From Brevibacterium aurantiacum (GTDB lineage Bacteria > Actinomycetota > Actinomycetes > Actinomycetales > Brevibacteriaceae), in NCBI RefSeq assembly GCF_900169065.1, contig NZ_FXZB01000012.1:1-64000 (forward strand): 64,000 nucleotides of DNA, read 5' to 3'. The translations under genes and the position numbers were made by a program. The notes beneath the pieces are model-generated. The model was given only the letters and a program-made list of their open reading frames with translations. It searched no databases and was not told where the DNA came from. This document shows, one piece after another, positions 1-7,771 of this stretch. The stretch's first letter is position 1. Each line of letters begins with the position of its first letter.

Positions 1-228
1 TGCGCTTTACGGGACGTCATTCAGCGTCGAGGACGGGACTGGAATCCGGAAAGGGTGGGGCGGACGATCAGGGTGAAATCCAGATCCAACACGCTGGCCC
101 CATACACACATTCTTGCCGCTAACCCAGATTCGCGCGCAGCAGGACCGATCGACCTTGTCGTCTGTCACTGAGATTCAATTGAATGAGAAGAACCCCTAT
201 CCACTGGATAGGGGTTCTGCCACTTTCG
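1..228. other. left-edge stretch without a recognised gene
   Basis: No gene is recognised. Plus frame 1 is open from the window edge to a TAA at 121-123 (about 40 codons, Arg-rich), which could be the tail of a gene lying outside, but nothing in it matches a family I know. The rest is non-coding and ends with the hairpin terminator of the first tRNA gene. Confidence 0.4.
190..218 (-). terminator. hairpin terminator of the first initiator tRNA gene
   Basis: A 14-nt inverted repeat (AGAACCCCTATCCA and its complement) closes on a very small loop, 10 nt downstream of the tRNA 3' end on the minus strand. There is no clear U-run after it, which is common in high-GC actinobacteria. Confidence 0.7.
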
Positions 229-302
229 TGGCGGGGGGAGGATTTGAACCTCCGACCTCCGGGTTATGAGCCCGGCGAGCTACCGAACTGCTCCACCCCG
301 CG
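229..302 (-). tRNA. initiator tRNA-Met (CAT), copy 1
   Basis: The minus strand folds as a 74-nt cloverleaf with anticodon CAT. It is an initiator: position 1 is C and cannot pair with position 72 (C), and the anticodon stem carries the three consecutive G-C pairs typical of tRNA-fMet. The T-stem is GGAGG/CCTCC. The 3' CCA is not encoded after the discriminator A. A second copy lies at 518-591 and differs only by compensatory changes in the T-stem. Confidence 0.95.
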
Positions 303-437
303 GCGTTTGATTACTTGGTAAATACTACGTCCTCGCAAGTCAGAAGCATAATCGGCCTGCGATCCGATCGCAGCTGCACGTGATTGGTGCAGCCTTGGCC
401 GTCGGGGACCCAATCGGGGGAAGGCTTGGACGGGAGG

Positions 438-461
438 GGCCTGACCGTGAGCGGTCAGGCC
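438..461. repeat. short inverted repeat, possible back-up terminator
   Basis: GGCCTGACC and its complement GGTCAGGCC are separated by 6 nt. The hairpin lies just past the main terminator of tRNA copy 2 on the minus strand and may be a second stop signal. Confidence 0.45.
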
Positions 462-470
462 GGAAAAGAA

Positions 471-508
471 AAGTGCCGCGACATCGAATCAACGATGTCG
501 CGGCACTT
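471..508 (-). terminator. intrinsic terminator of the second initiator tRNA gene
   Basis: A perfect 16-bp stem (471-486 with 493-508) with a 6-nt loop. On the minus strand it is followed by the T-rich tract TTCTTTTCC, as in a classical Rho-independent terminator. Confidence 0.85.
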
Positions 509-517
509 TCGCAAACG

Positions 518-591
518 TGGCGGGGGCAAGATTTGAACTTGCGACCTCCGGGTTATGAGCCCGGCGAGCTACCGAACTGCTCCACCCCGCG
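518..591 (-). tRNA. initiator tRNA-Met (CAT), copy 2
   Basis: Cloverleaf with anticodon CAT, C1-C72 mismatch and three G-C pairs in the anticodon stem, so an initiator. It is identical to the copy at 229-302 except for the T-stem, GCAAG/CTTGC here. On the minus strand a possible promoter TTGGCC-N18-TAAAGT lies upstream, its -10 at 603-608. CCA is not encoded. Confidence 0.95.
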
Positions 592-713
592 TCGTGTTCT
601 TTACTTTACACGAGCAGTTTCCTGCAGGCCAAACCGAAGCCGCGTGACGTCTGCCACATGGACACCTGCCGTTCACCCCGGGTGCCCAAAGTGAAAGAAG
701 TTCGGCAGCGGAC

Positions 714-742
714 TTGCACATGGTTGAAACATAAACTATAGT
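714..742 (+). promoter_or_regulatory. housekeeping-sigma promoter of the YceI gene
   Basis: TTGCAC (714-719) and TATAGT (737-742) are separated by exactly 17 nt, a good match to the vegetative sigma consensus. The predicted start of transcription leaves a leader of about 30 nt carrying the Shine-Dalgarno sequence AAAGGAG (768-774). Confidence 0.7.
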
Positions 743-779
743 CTTTCCTGTACTTCAAATTTCAACTAAAGGAGAAATC

Positions 780-1328
780 ATGACTGCTCTTCCACAGGGA
801 CTCACCGCAGGAATCTGGAACATCGACCCCGTGCACTCCGAGTTCACGTTCACCGCTCGCCACGCTGGCGTCTCGAAGGTCCGCGGACACTTCGAAGATA
901 TCGCCGGCAGCGTCACCGTCGGTGAGACCCTCGAGGACAGCGTGGTCGCTGCTGAGGCGGACGTCGAATCGATCTCGACCCGCAATCCTCAGCGCGACGG
1001 TCACCTCAAGAGCGGTGACTTCTTCGAGGCTGAGAACAACCCCAAGCTGACCTTCAAGTCCACCGGGATCAAAGCCACGAGCAACGATGAGTTCGACCTC
1101 GTCGGAGAGCTCACCATGCGCGGAGTGACCAAGGAAGTCACCTTCTCCACCGAATTCAGCGGAGTCGCCACCGACCCCAACGGAAACCAGGTTGCTGGCC
1201 TCTCGGCATCGTCCAAGGTCGACCGCAAGGACTTCGGTATGGAGTTCAACGCTGTTCTCGGCGGCGGCGAGCTGCTGGTGTCGAACAAGATCAAGATCGA
1301 ACTGGAACTCGAACTCGTCAAGGCCTGA
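780..1328 (+). CDS. YceI family protein
   Basis: The protein has 182 residues and is a complete YceI domain, a lipocalin-like beta-barrel that binds polyisoprenoid or other amphiphilic lipids in characterised members. The N-terminal signature WNIDPVHSEFTFTARH is clear, and the core has FFEAENNPKLTFKST and a C-terminal KIKIELELELVKA strand. There is no signal peptide, so it probably acts in the cytoplasm, unlike the secreted Gram-negative members. ATG 780 is preceded by AAAGGAG at good spacing. It stands alone between its own promoter and a strong bidirectional terminator, so it is probably monocistronic. The ligand cannot be deduced. Confidence 0.93.
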   Translation: MTALPQGLTAGIWNIDPVHSEFTFTARHAGVSKVRGHFEDIAGSVTVGETLEDSVVAAEADVESISTRNPQRDGHLKSGDFFEAENNPKLTFKSTGIKATSNDEFDLVGELTMRGVTKEVTFSTEFSGVATDPNGNQVAGLSASSKVDRKDFGMEFNAVLGGGELLVSNKIKIELELELVKA

Positions 1329-1390
1329 ATCCTCTGACACTGTCCAAGCGCCTCGGCGCTGAGAAATCGATTCTCGGGCAGGGCTGACGA

Positions 1391-1438
1391 ATAGAGCAGG
1401 GGGCGGACCGCAGCAATGCGGTCCGCCCCCTGCTCTAT
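1391..1438. terminator. strong bidirectional terminator
   Basis: A perfect 21-bp inverted repeat (1391-1411 with 1418-1438) with loop AGCAAT sits between the converging YceI and aminotransferase genes. It probably stops transcription from both sides. Confidence 0.85.
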
Positions 1439-1488
1439 GTTCTTCCGTCAACGCATTCTGTTCCGTGCTCACGGAGCAGAATGGGTGT

Positions 1489-2760
1489 TCAGGCGCGGAC
1501 GCGCAGTGCATTCGGGTTGAGTCGCAGCTCGGAGGCGAGCTGGTTGAACAGCTGCGCCCCTCGCTCAACATCGGCAGGCGACTTGCAGAACGAATAGCGG
1601 ATCGATGATCTGTAGGCAGTGTGTGCAGGTGAGCCCTGCCTGCACAGCGCAGGTACTGGTATTCCGACGAGCGAATAACGTCGGGCCAGCAGCTCATTGA
1701 GTGCAAATGCGTCCAGATCTGTCAGAGCCGAGAAGTCGACGACAGTGAAATATCCTGCGGCCGGAGTCGATGCGATGACTCCGGGGACGGCTCGGCAAGC
1801 CGGCACTAGTACCTCGGCTCTTTCCTGCAAGGACTTCCGGTTATCGGAAATGAAGGTCGAATCCCCGGTCAGCGTGCGCGCCAGCCCGATCTGCATGGGG
1901 CCGCTCGCTGTGAAGGTGAGGAACTGTTTGACCGCTTGAATGGCCTCTCTGACCTCTGGCTCGGCGATGACCCACCCGATCTTCCATCCCGTCGCGTTCC
2001 ATGATTTCCCGGCTGAGGAGACTGTGACGACTCGTGCACTGTCCTCAATTGCAACGGCCGGAGGCACATGAGGTGTGTCATCGAGAATCAACTGCTCATA
2101 CACCTCGTCGGTGAGGACCCAGGCATCGGCCTTGGCCGCAGCGTCGCCGATGCGAGCCAGATCCTCTCTGCTGAACATGAAGCCGGTCGGATTGTGGGGT
2201 GTGTTGACGAGGATGATCGAAGGGGCGGACTCGGGTGCGGCCACAGCGTCCTCGAAGCAGGCCCAATCAGGTGCGAATCCTCCTTCTCCTGTCGGCAGGA
2301 TCGGCACGGTGACGAGTGTTCCGCCCGCGGCGGCGATCGCGGCCGGGTAGGAGTCGTAGTACGGCTCGAAAGCGAGAACGGTCCCACCTCGGGGGAGCAG
2401 AGCCAAGATCGCTGCGGTGAGGCCCTCTGTCGCCCCACACGTATAGAGCACCTGCTCTGGAGACACCTCTTGGCCGAAATCGTGATGTCGTTGTTCGGCC
2501 ACGGCCTCAAGCAGTGATGGAAAACCCTGCCCGGGAGCGTACTGGTTGTAGCCTTCCCGCATAGCCTGGGCAGCGGCGTCGATGAGCTCAGGCGGAGCAT
2601 CGGTGCCTGGTGCTCCCTGTCCCAGATTCACTGCCCCGGTCTGGGCAGCGAACGCTGTCATCTGACCGTAGATCGTTTCGCCGATTGTTCCGTCGGCATT
2701 GATCAGGCCGGCTGCATCAGCCATCGAATGCCACAGATCGGCACGCATCACATCGGGCAT
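1489..2760 (-). CDS. PLP-dependent class I/II aminotransferase
   Basis: The protein has 423 residues and is a fold-type I aminotransferase. The substrate-binding GQGAPG loop is near residue 48, NTPHNPTG near 187 and TDEVYE near 217. The PLP lysine is Lys252 in SSAGKSWNATGWKIGW, with the phosphate-binding Arg region near the C-terminus (SSIRYSFCKSP). Its closest well-known relatives are the DapC/methionine-type (YbdL) aminotransferases and kynurenine aminotransferases, so N-succinyl-diaminopimelate or aromatic/methionine transamination are both possible. AGAGGAAG precedes the ATG at 2760. It is followed after 43 nt upstream by hisN on the same strand, with no functional link obvious. Confidence 0.88.
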   Translation of the reverse strand: MPDVMRADLWHSMADAAGLINADGTIGETIYGQMTAFAAQTGAVNLGQGAPGTDAPPELIDAAAQAMREGYNQYAPGQGFPSLLEAVAEQRHHDFGQEVSPEQVLYTCGATEGLTAAILALLPRGGTVLAFEPYYDSYPAAIAAAGGTLVTVPILPTGEGGFAPDWACFEDAVAAPESAPSIILVNTPHNPTGFMFSREDLARIGDAAAKADAWVLTDEVYEQLILDDTPHVPPAVAIEDSARVVTVSSAGKSWNATGWKIGWVIAEPEVREAIQAVKQFLTFTASGPMQIGLARTLTGDSTFISDNRKSLQERAEVLVPACRAVPGVIASTPAAGYFTVVDFSALTDLDAFALNELLARRYSLVGIPVPALCRQGSPAHTAYRSSIRYSFCKSPADVERGAQLFNQLASELRLNPNALRVRA

Positions 2761-2803
2761 CTGTCTTCCTCTTCTTCAGCGAATTCTGGGCGGTTGTTCG
2801 TAC

Positions 2804-3610
2804 TCAGGCCTGCGCGTCGGTGCGAACCGTCGCGGGCGCGACTCGGCCAAGCCGATCAAGGGCAGATTCGTGCAGCCGGGAGTTGCTGGCGAGAGCGTTG
2901 CCGCCGAAGGGACCGTCGATTCCGGCGGTGTTGGTGAAGGTTCCGCCCGCTTCGAGAACGATCGGGACCAGCGCGCCCATATCGTAGAGTTCCAACTCCG
3001 GCTCGCAGGCGAGGTCCACTGCTCCCTCGGCCAGGAGCATGTATGAGTAGAAGTCGCCGTAGCCTCGAGTTCGCCACAGGGAATCACAGAGGTCGAGGAA
3101 CTCATCGAGGACCCCCAGCTGCTTCCACCCTGACAGTGAGGCATAGGACATCGATGCGTCTTCGAGGGAATCGACGGCAGACACGTGTATCTGTCTAGCC
3201 GGTTCCCCCAGCGCCGAGGTGAAGGCACCGTGACCAGCCTCGGCCCACCAGCGGCGGCCCAAAGCGGGCGCTGAGACTACGCCGAGGAGCGGCGTCTGTC
3301 CATCGTAGAGCGAGATCAGAGTCGCCCAGATGGGCACTCCTCTGACGTAGTTCTTCGTGCCGTCGATCGGATCGATGATCCACCGCCTCGGCGAGGTTCC
3401 GTGGGATCCGAATTCTTCGCCGAGAACGCTGTCATCCGGACGCTCACGCTTGAGCCTGTCCACGATAGCCGCTTCTACGGCCCGGTCGCATTCGGTGACG
3501 GGGGTCAGGTCGGGTTTGGTCTCGACGGTGAAATCCTGGGCCACGAAGTGACGGTAGCTGATGGAATCCGCGAGGTCGGCGAGTTCGGTTGCCAGGTCGA
3601 GATCGTTCAT
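2804..3610 (-). CDS. hisN: histidinol-phosphatase of the inositol monophosphatase family
   Basis: The protein has 268 residues with the metal-dependent phosphatase signatures: GEE at 64-66 and DPIDGTKNYVRG at 80-91, which together bind the catalytic Mg2+ ions. In actinobacteria this subgroup, next to rsgA and aroA, is HisN, which dephosphorylates L-histidinol phosphate in histidine synthesis; I assign it by this similarity and context. No other his gene is in the window. The ATG lies 9 nt after the rsgA stop, so the two are probably co-transcribed. A broader inositol-phosphatase activity cannot be excluded. Confidence 0.85.
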   Translation of the reverse strand: MNDLDLATELADLADSISYRHFVAQDFTVETKPDLTPVTECDRAVEAAIVDRLKRERPDDSVLGEEFGSHGTSPRRWIIDPIDGTKNYVRGVPIWATLISLYDGQTPLLGVVSAPALGRRWWAEAGHGAFTSALGEPARQIHVSAVDSLEDASMSYASLSGWKQLGVLDEFLDLCDSLWRTRGYGDFYSYMLLAEGAVDLACEPELELYDMGALVPIVLEAGGTFTNTAGIDGPFGGNALASNSRLHESALDRLGRVAPATVRTDAQA

Positions 3611-3619
3611 AGCTCCACC

Positions 3620-4651
3620 TTATCCAGTCGTGGGCAGCAGCCTGCGCAGTGACTCCAAGCGTGAGACTCCACCAGGGCCCGCCTTGCCGTCGCTGACCCA
3701 GGCATCGAGTCGACAGCCCGGTGCGTCTGCCTGATGGGTGCAGCCGCGTGGACACTCTGCAGTGGCCTCGACGAGCTCTGGGAATGCCGAGATCAGCGTG
3801 TCCCGATCGACGTGTGCAAGTCCGAAGCTGCGGACTCCCGGGGTGTCGACGAGCCAGCCTCCTCCGTCCAGTGGGAGGCAGATCGCCGAGGACGAGGTGT
3901 GTCGGCCGCGCCCGGTCACATCATTCACGTGGCCGGTAGCTCTGTCTGCGCGGGGGACCAGAGCATTCATCAGGGTAGATTTGCCGACGCCGGAGTGTCC
4001 GATCAACACGCTGATCTGCCCGTGCAGGCGATCGAAGACAGTTGCATCCGTGAGTCTTCCGTCAGGGCTGAGTCCCGAGGAGATGATCTCGATTCCAGTC
4101 GCCGAGAACCGTCGAATGATCTCATCGGCTGGTTTCAGATCGGTTTTGGTGACGATGAGCAGGGGAGTGATCCCGGCATCGAAGGCCGCTGTCAGAGCAC
4201 GATCGATGAGCCCGAATGAGGGTTCGGGATCTTCTGTTGCGGTGACGATGCCCATGACATCGACATTGGCGACGATCACGCGCTCGGTCGGATCGGTGTC
4301 ATCGGCGCTGCGGCGCAGCAGAGTGCGTCGCTTCGTGATTTCGACCAGTCGCGCCAGGGAGCCCTTGCTGCCTGAGGTGTCGCCGACGAGTTTGACGATG
4401 TCACCAGGGACCACAGCGTCTTTGCGCAGGTGGGAAGCCCTTACTGCCGTAACCCTGGAAGTGGCGGCATTCGACGCGGAGACATCCGTGCCCCTGCCTT
4501 CGGCGACGACGACACGATAGCGTCCGCGGTCAACGGCAGTGACGAGTCCCTCGATGGCTGCATCGTGGTTCGGTCTGTTCTTCGTCCGCGGTCTGGAACC
4601 GCGTCTGTTCGGCCGAGGACGGTAGTCCTCGTCGCGGTAGATCCGTGACAT
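3620..4651 (-). CDS. rsgA: ribosome small-subunit-dependent GTPase A
   Basis: The 343-residue protein is a circularly permuted GTPase that checks late maturation of the 30S subunit. An OB-fold occupies about residues 35-105. The G motifs then come in permuted order: TKTD (168-171, G4), the P-loop GHSGVGKST (218-226, G1) and DTPG (269-272, G3). The C-terminal zinc knuckle uses Cys300, Cys304, His306 and Cys313. The N-terminus is basic (residues 6-27), as is usual for RsgA and useful for rRNA contact. The start follows the aroA stop by one nucleotide, indicating one transcript aroA-rsgA-hisN. Confidence 0.95.
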   Translation of the reverse strand: MSRIYRDEDYRPRPNRRGSRPRTKNRPNHDAAIEGLVTAVDRGRYRVVVAEGRGTDVSASNAATSRVTAVRASHLRKDAVVPGDIVKLVGDTSGSKGSLARLVEITKRRTLLRRSADDTDPTERVIVANVDVMGIVTATEDPEPSFGLIDRALTAAFDAGITPLLIVTKTDLKPADEIIRRFSATGIEIISSGLSPDGRLTDATVFDRLHGQISVLIGHSGVGKSTLMNALVPRADRATGHVNDVTGRGRHTSSSAICLPLDGGGWLVDTPGVRSFGLAHVDRDTLISAFPELVEATAECPRGCTHQADAPGCRLDAWVSDGKAGPGGVSRLESLRRLLPTTG

Positions 4652-4652
4652 C

Positions 4653-5981
4653 TCAGGCCAGCCGACTCAGCATGGCTTCCCACAGCTGGGTGAATTCCGG
4701 CAATGTCTTCGCCACGGTGTCGGCGTTTTCGATGACCAGCCCGTCAACGCGGAGTCCCAGAAGGGCACCGGCCATGACCATTCGGTGATCGTTGTACGTA
4801 TGCCACAACCCGGAGTGTGGATTTGCGCCGGTGATCGTCAGAGACGTCGGCTGCTCAACGACGTGAATGCCGATGGCACTGAGCTCGCGGTGCAGTGCAG
4901 AGAGCCGATCAGTCTCATGTCCGCGGAGGTGGCCGATGCCAGTCAGCCTTGAGGTTCCCTCGGCCATGGCTGCCAGGGCGGCAACGACTGGTGTGAGTTC
5001 GCCGATGGCGGAGAGGTCGAGGTCGACGGCCTGCAGAACCTTCGGTCCTTGGACCCGGAGACCGTGTCTGTCCAGGGTCACGGTGCCGCCGAATGCTTCG
5101 ACGATGCTTCGGAACCCATCGCCGGCCTGGGTTGTATGCGCCGGCCAGTCGAGGACGGTGACGTCTCCCTCAGTGGCCAGAGCGGCAGCGACGAAGGCCG
5201 CAGCATTGGATAGGTCGGGTTCGACCTGGACATCGAGCCCGCGCGGCAGTCCCGGTTCGACGATCCAGTGTTCAGGTTGCGGTTCTGTGACGTCGACCCC
5301 GGCATCGGCGAGGACTTCCAGCGTCATATCGACGTGGGCCCGGCTGGGCACGGTCTCGCCGCGGTTGACGAGTTCGATTCCCAGGGGCATGGCCGGAGCA
5401 GTCAGCAGCATCCCCGAGACGAACTGGCTCGAGGCGCTGGCATCGATCTCGAGGTGTCCACCGCGCAGGTGGGACTGAGCGTGGATCGTCATCGGCAGCA
5501 GATTGTCTTCTGCAGTGATGGAGACGCCGAGGTGGGTCAGAGCGTCGATGATCACAGACATCGGCCTGACTCTGGCCTGTGCGTCACCGTCGAGGATGAC
5601 CTCTCGTCCGGTGGCGGCAGCGAGTGGGGGAACGAAGCGCATGACGGTTCCAGCCAGGCCGCAGTCGATGGTGATCGGGGGACCTTCGCGCTGTGCGGAG
5701 AAGTCGATGGGTGTGATGTGTAGGCTGCCGTCGACCTCGTCGATGTCGGCACCGAGAGCTTTCAGCGCCTCAACCATGAGCAGTGTGTCACGGCTGCGCA
5801 GCCATCCTCGTATGACCGAATTCGACTCAGCCAGTGCAGCAAGGACGAGATAGCGGTTGGTCAGAGACTTCGAGCCGGGAACGCTGACAGTGGCAGTGAC
5901 GCCGCCACCGGCGACCGGCGCAAGCCAATCGCCGGTGGCGGGTGCGGTGAGATCGGGTGTGTCAGTCAACGCCAAGCGCAC
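4653..5981 (-). CDS. aroA: 3-phosphoshikimate 1-carboxyvinyltransferase (EPSP synthase)
   Basis: The 442-residue protein makes 5-enolpyruvylshikimate 3-phosphate from shikimate 3-phosphate and phosphoenolpyruvate, the sixth step of the shikimate pathway. PGSKSLTNR (35-43) is the substrate-binding loop, GLAGTVMRF lies near residue 125 (the GxAGTxxR motif), and the C-terminal half has LRGHETDRL and YNDHRMVMAGALLGL. Two repeated six-unit alpha/beta domains fit the length. Its 5' end overlaps the 3' end of the doxX gene by 20 nt, so translation may be coupled. The conserved glycine context of LAGT suggests the common glyphosate-sensitive class, but that is inference. Confidence 0.96.
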   Translation of the reverse strand: MRLALTDTPDLTAPATGDWLAPVAGGGVTATVSVPGSKSLTNRYLVLAALAESNSVIRGWLRSRDTLLMVEALKALGADIDEVDGSLHITPIDFSAQREGPPITIDCGLAGTVMRFVPPLAAATGREVILDGDAQARVRPMSVIIDALTHLGVSITAEDNLLPMTIHAQSHLRGGHLEIDASASSQFVSGMLLTAPAMPLGIELVNRGETVPSRAHVDMTLEVLADAGVDVTEPQPEHWIVEPGLPRGLDVQVEPDLSNAAAFVAAALATEGDVTVLDWPAHTTQAGDGFRSIVEAFGGTVTLDRHGLRVQGPKVLQAVDLDLSAIGELTPVVAALAAMAEGTSRLTGIGHLRGHETDRLSALHRELSAIGIHVVEQPTSLTITGANPHSGLWHTYNDHRMVMAGALLGLRVDGLVIENADTVAKTLPEFTQLWEAMLSRLA

Positions 5982-6459
5982 TCATCGCTTGCTTGGAGGT
6001 GTCTTCGACTGAGGACCAGAGATCTTCAGCAGCATGCTGTGTTCGCCACCAGAGTCCTGGCTTACCTGCCGTGTCGACGCTGGCCAGCAGTGCGCCGCCG
6101 AGCATCGAGGTGCGAATCAGCGTGCGCTCAGTGCGTGCCCGCTTGTCGTCCTTCGACGTGGTCTTGTCCGCTGCGATGCGCTCACCGACGGTGTCGAGGA
6201 GGTAGGTGCCGACGAGGATCGTGGCACTCACACGCGGGAACCGACCGATGGCCAACAGCGATCCCGCAGCGACCTGAGCCGCTCCGGTGGCGCGTGCCAG
6301 GGTAGGAGCATCGATGGGCACATCGATCCGTTTGCGCGCCATATTGAGCAGCGGGCCGATCGATGCGGCCGCAGCTTCTGGTCGACGCAGACGGTCGACG
6401 CCGTTGCTGATGTAGCCGGCGGCCAGCATGGGCCGTGCGAGGAATCTGATTGGAGACAC
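5962..6459 (-). CDS. DoxX family membrane protein
   Basis: The protein has 165 residues and resembles DoxX/SURF4-like small membrane proteins, with a short FLARPMLAAGYISNGVDRL start, an RVSATILVGTYLL helix and a C-terminal soluble tail. DoxX-like proteins have been linked to thiol and oxidative-stress complexes in mycobacteria; whether this one has that role is unknown. The start is GTG at 6459, with AGGAAGGA 8 nt upstream. It is divergent from sigH, whose promoter region it shares, and overlaps aroA downstream by 20 nt. Confidence 0.82.
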   Translation of the reverse strand: MSPIRFLARPMLAAGYISNGVDRLRRPEAAAASIGPLLNMARKRIDVPIDAPTLARATGAAQVAAGSLLAIGRFPRVSATILVGTYLLDTVGERIAADKTTSKDDKRARTERTLIRTSMLGGALLASVDTAGKPGLWWRTQHAAEDLWSSVEDTSKQAMSALGVD

Positions 6460-6511
6460 TATGGTCCTTCCTACGTGTCGGGCATCTCACTGGCAAGCAT
6501 AACGGTTGTCC

Positions 6512-6539
6512 GGGAATAGTGGGGGCTCGCCCCGGTGTT
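6512..6539 (+). promoter_or_regulatory. SigH/SigR-type promoter in front of sigH
   Basis: GGGAAT (6512-6517) is followed by TGTT (6536-6539) after 18 nt. This fits the SigR/SigH consensus GGGAAY and GTT with a 16-19-nt spacer. It lies about 70 nt before the chosen sigH start, as expected for autoregulation by an oxidative-stress sigma factor. Confidence 0.65.
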
Positions 6540-6609
6540 GAATCAGAGAATACGCACCGGTGAGGGTCAGCCTGGCCGGTGTCGAGTCGATAGGCAGAAG
6601 GAGAAGTCT

Positions 6610-7266
6610 GTGAACGCCACTGCCGTCCTGGAGAGAACGGGCGTACCATTGACTACGATGACCGAATCAGTCAAAGAAGTCCCCGAGACCAAGGCCGAGC
6701 GTTCGGCCCGTTTCGAGCGTGACGCTCTGGAGTATCTCAATCAGCTCTACGCAGCTGCGCTGCGGATGACCCGCAACCCCGCCGATGCCGAAGACCTCGT
6801 TCAAGAGGCGTACGCGAAGGCCTATGCGGCGTTCCATCAGTACAAGCCGGGAACCAACCTCAAAGCATGGCTGTACCGGATTCTCACGAACACCTTCATC
6901 AACAACTACCGGAAGAAGCAGCGGCAGCCGCAGGAACACGGCGGTGAGGATATCGAGGACTGGCAGATTGCCCAAGCGGCGAGCCATTCCTCCTCGGGAG
7001 GTCGCTCAGCGGAACTCGAGGCCCTTGATCATCTTCCGGACTCTGATGTCAAGGATGCGTTGTCGGAGCTGCCTGAAGACTTCCGCATGGTTGTCTACTA
7101 TGCCGATGTCGAAGGTCTGCCCTACAAGGAGATCGCTGAGATCATGGATACACCCATCGGCACCGTGATGTCGCGTCTGCACCGTGGTCGGCGTCAGCTG
7201 CGAGACATGCTGGCAGACTATGCAGCCGATCGTGGCTTCTCCAAACCTGTGGGAGGTGCAAAATGA
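6610..7266 (+). CDS. sigH: ECF sigma factor of the SigH/SigR type
   Basis: This group-IV sigma factor responds to thiol-oxidative and heat stress. Sigma-2 is visible as [15 protein letters not shown] then [17 protein letters not shown] and [20 protein letters not shown]; sigma-4 is [20 protein letters not shown] then [21 protein letters not shown] chose GTG 6610 (218 residues) because AGAAGGAGA lies directly before it; an in-frame GTG at 6535 and ATG at 6658 are alternatives. The gene overlaps rshA by 4 nt. The SigR-type promoter upstream suggests positive autoregulation. Confidence 0.94.
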   Translation: MNATAVLERTGVPLTTMTESVKEVPETKAERSARFERDALEYLNQLYAAALRMTRNPADAEDLVQEAYAKAYAAFHQYKPGTNLKAWLYRILTNTFINNYRKKQRQPQEHGGEDIEDWQIAQAASHSSSGGRSAELEALDHLPDSDVKDALSELPEDFRMVVYYADVEGLPYKEIAEIMDTPIGTVMSRLHRGRRQLRDMLADYAADRGFSKPVGGAK

Positions 7267-7535
7267 GCGATGAATGCTGTGAGAACGTGCGCGCTGAATC
7301 TCTGATGCGCATCTATCACTATCTTGACGGTGAGCTGACGACGACAGAGATCCGAGAGATCTCTGTGCATCTCGAACAGTGCCCGTCGTGTCACGACGAA
7401 TATGAGATCGAAGCTCTGCTCAAGGAACTGGTGCGCAGGTCCTGCAGCCGGGAGCAGGCGCCGATGGGTCTGCGGGAGAAGATTCGCCAGCGTATCGCCA
7501 CCGAACAGACGGTGTGGCCTGGAGCCGGTGCGTAG
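7263..7535 (+). CDS. rshA: zinc-containing anti-sigma factor (RsrA/RshA family)
   Basis: The 90-residue protein is a ZAS-type anti-sigma factor that holds SigH inactive when reduced. The signature HLEQCPSC gives His36, Cys40 and Cys43 as zinc or redox ligands, and Cys5/Cys6 or Cys57 could complete the site. In the RsrA paradigm, oxidation forms a disulfide, releases zinc and frees the sigma factor. ATG 7263 overlaps the sigH TGA (ATGA), so the two proteins are made in coupled fashion. A strong hairpin follows at 7554-7595. Confidence 0.93.
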   Translation: MSDECCENVRAESLMRIYHYLDGELTTTEIREISVHLEQCPSCHDEYEIEALLKELVRRSCSREQAPMGLREKIRQRIATEQTVWPGAGA

Positions 7536-7553
7536 TCACTCGATACAGGCAGA

Positions 7554-7595
7554 TGAAGAGGGCGGGGAGAATATTCATTCTCCCCGCCCTCTTCA
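7554..7595. terminator. bidirectional terminator between rshA and the bL37 gene
   Basis: A perfect 19-bp stem (7554-7572 with 7577-7595) with loop ATTC lies 18 nt after the rshA stop and 24 nt beyond the end of the converging small ribosomal protein gene. Confidence 0.85.
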
Positions 7596-7619
7596 CACGT
7601 CTGGGTTGATTCGAAGGAA

Positions 7620-7694
7620 TCAGCCGAGTGGACGTTTTCCGTGGTTCGCCTTGTTACGGCGACGGTCGTGACGCTTACGGCTGCGCTTGCTCAT
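7620..7694 (-). CDS. ribosomal protein bL37-like, 24 residues
   Basis: A very short gene of 25 codons including stop. The product is almost entirely basic (SKRSRKRHDRRR) and ends NKANHGKRPLG. The KANHGKRP ending is that of the 24-residue mycobacterial bL37, also annotated as an AURKAIP1/COX24-domain protein, which sits in the 50S subunit in actinobacterial ribosome structures. GAAGGAG is placed 8-9 nt before the ATG (7692-7694). The neighbourhood next to sigH-rshA is one where I expect this gene in actinobacteria. It would be missed by any length cutoff above 25 codons. Confidence 0.88.
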   Translation of the reverse strand: MSKRSRKRHDRRRNKANHGKRPLG

Positions 7695-7771
7695 AATTAC
7701 AACTCCTTCGCTAGATGCTTCATTCTTTCATGACCACTGTGCCTGGGCAAAGTGTCACTACTCGACGGTGT

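Larger units (their letters stand above)
303..517. other. spacer between the two initiator tRNA genes
   Basis: I see no coding sequence. The spacer holds two inverted repeats (438-461 and 471-508); the second is a convincing minus-strand terminator. The remainder, 303-437, should contain the minus-strand promoter of tRNA copy 1. A poor match TTATGC-N18-TAGTAT can be read there on the minus strand, too weak to call. Confidence 0.5.
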
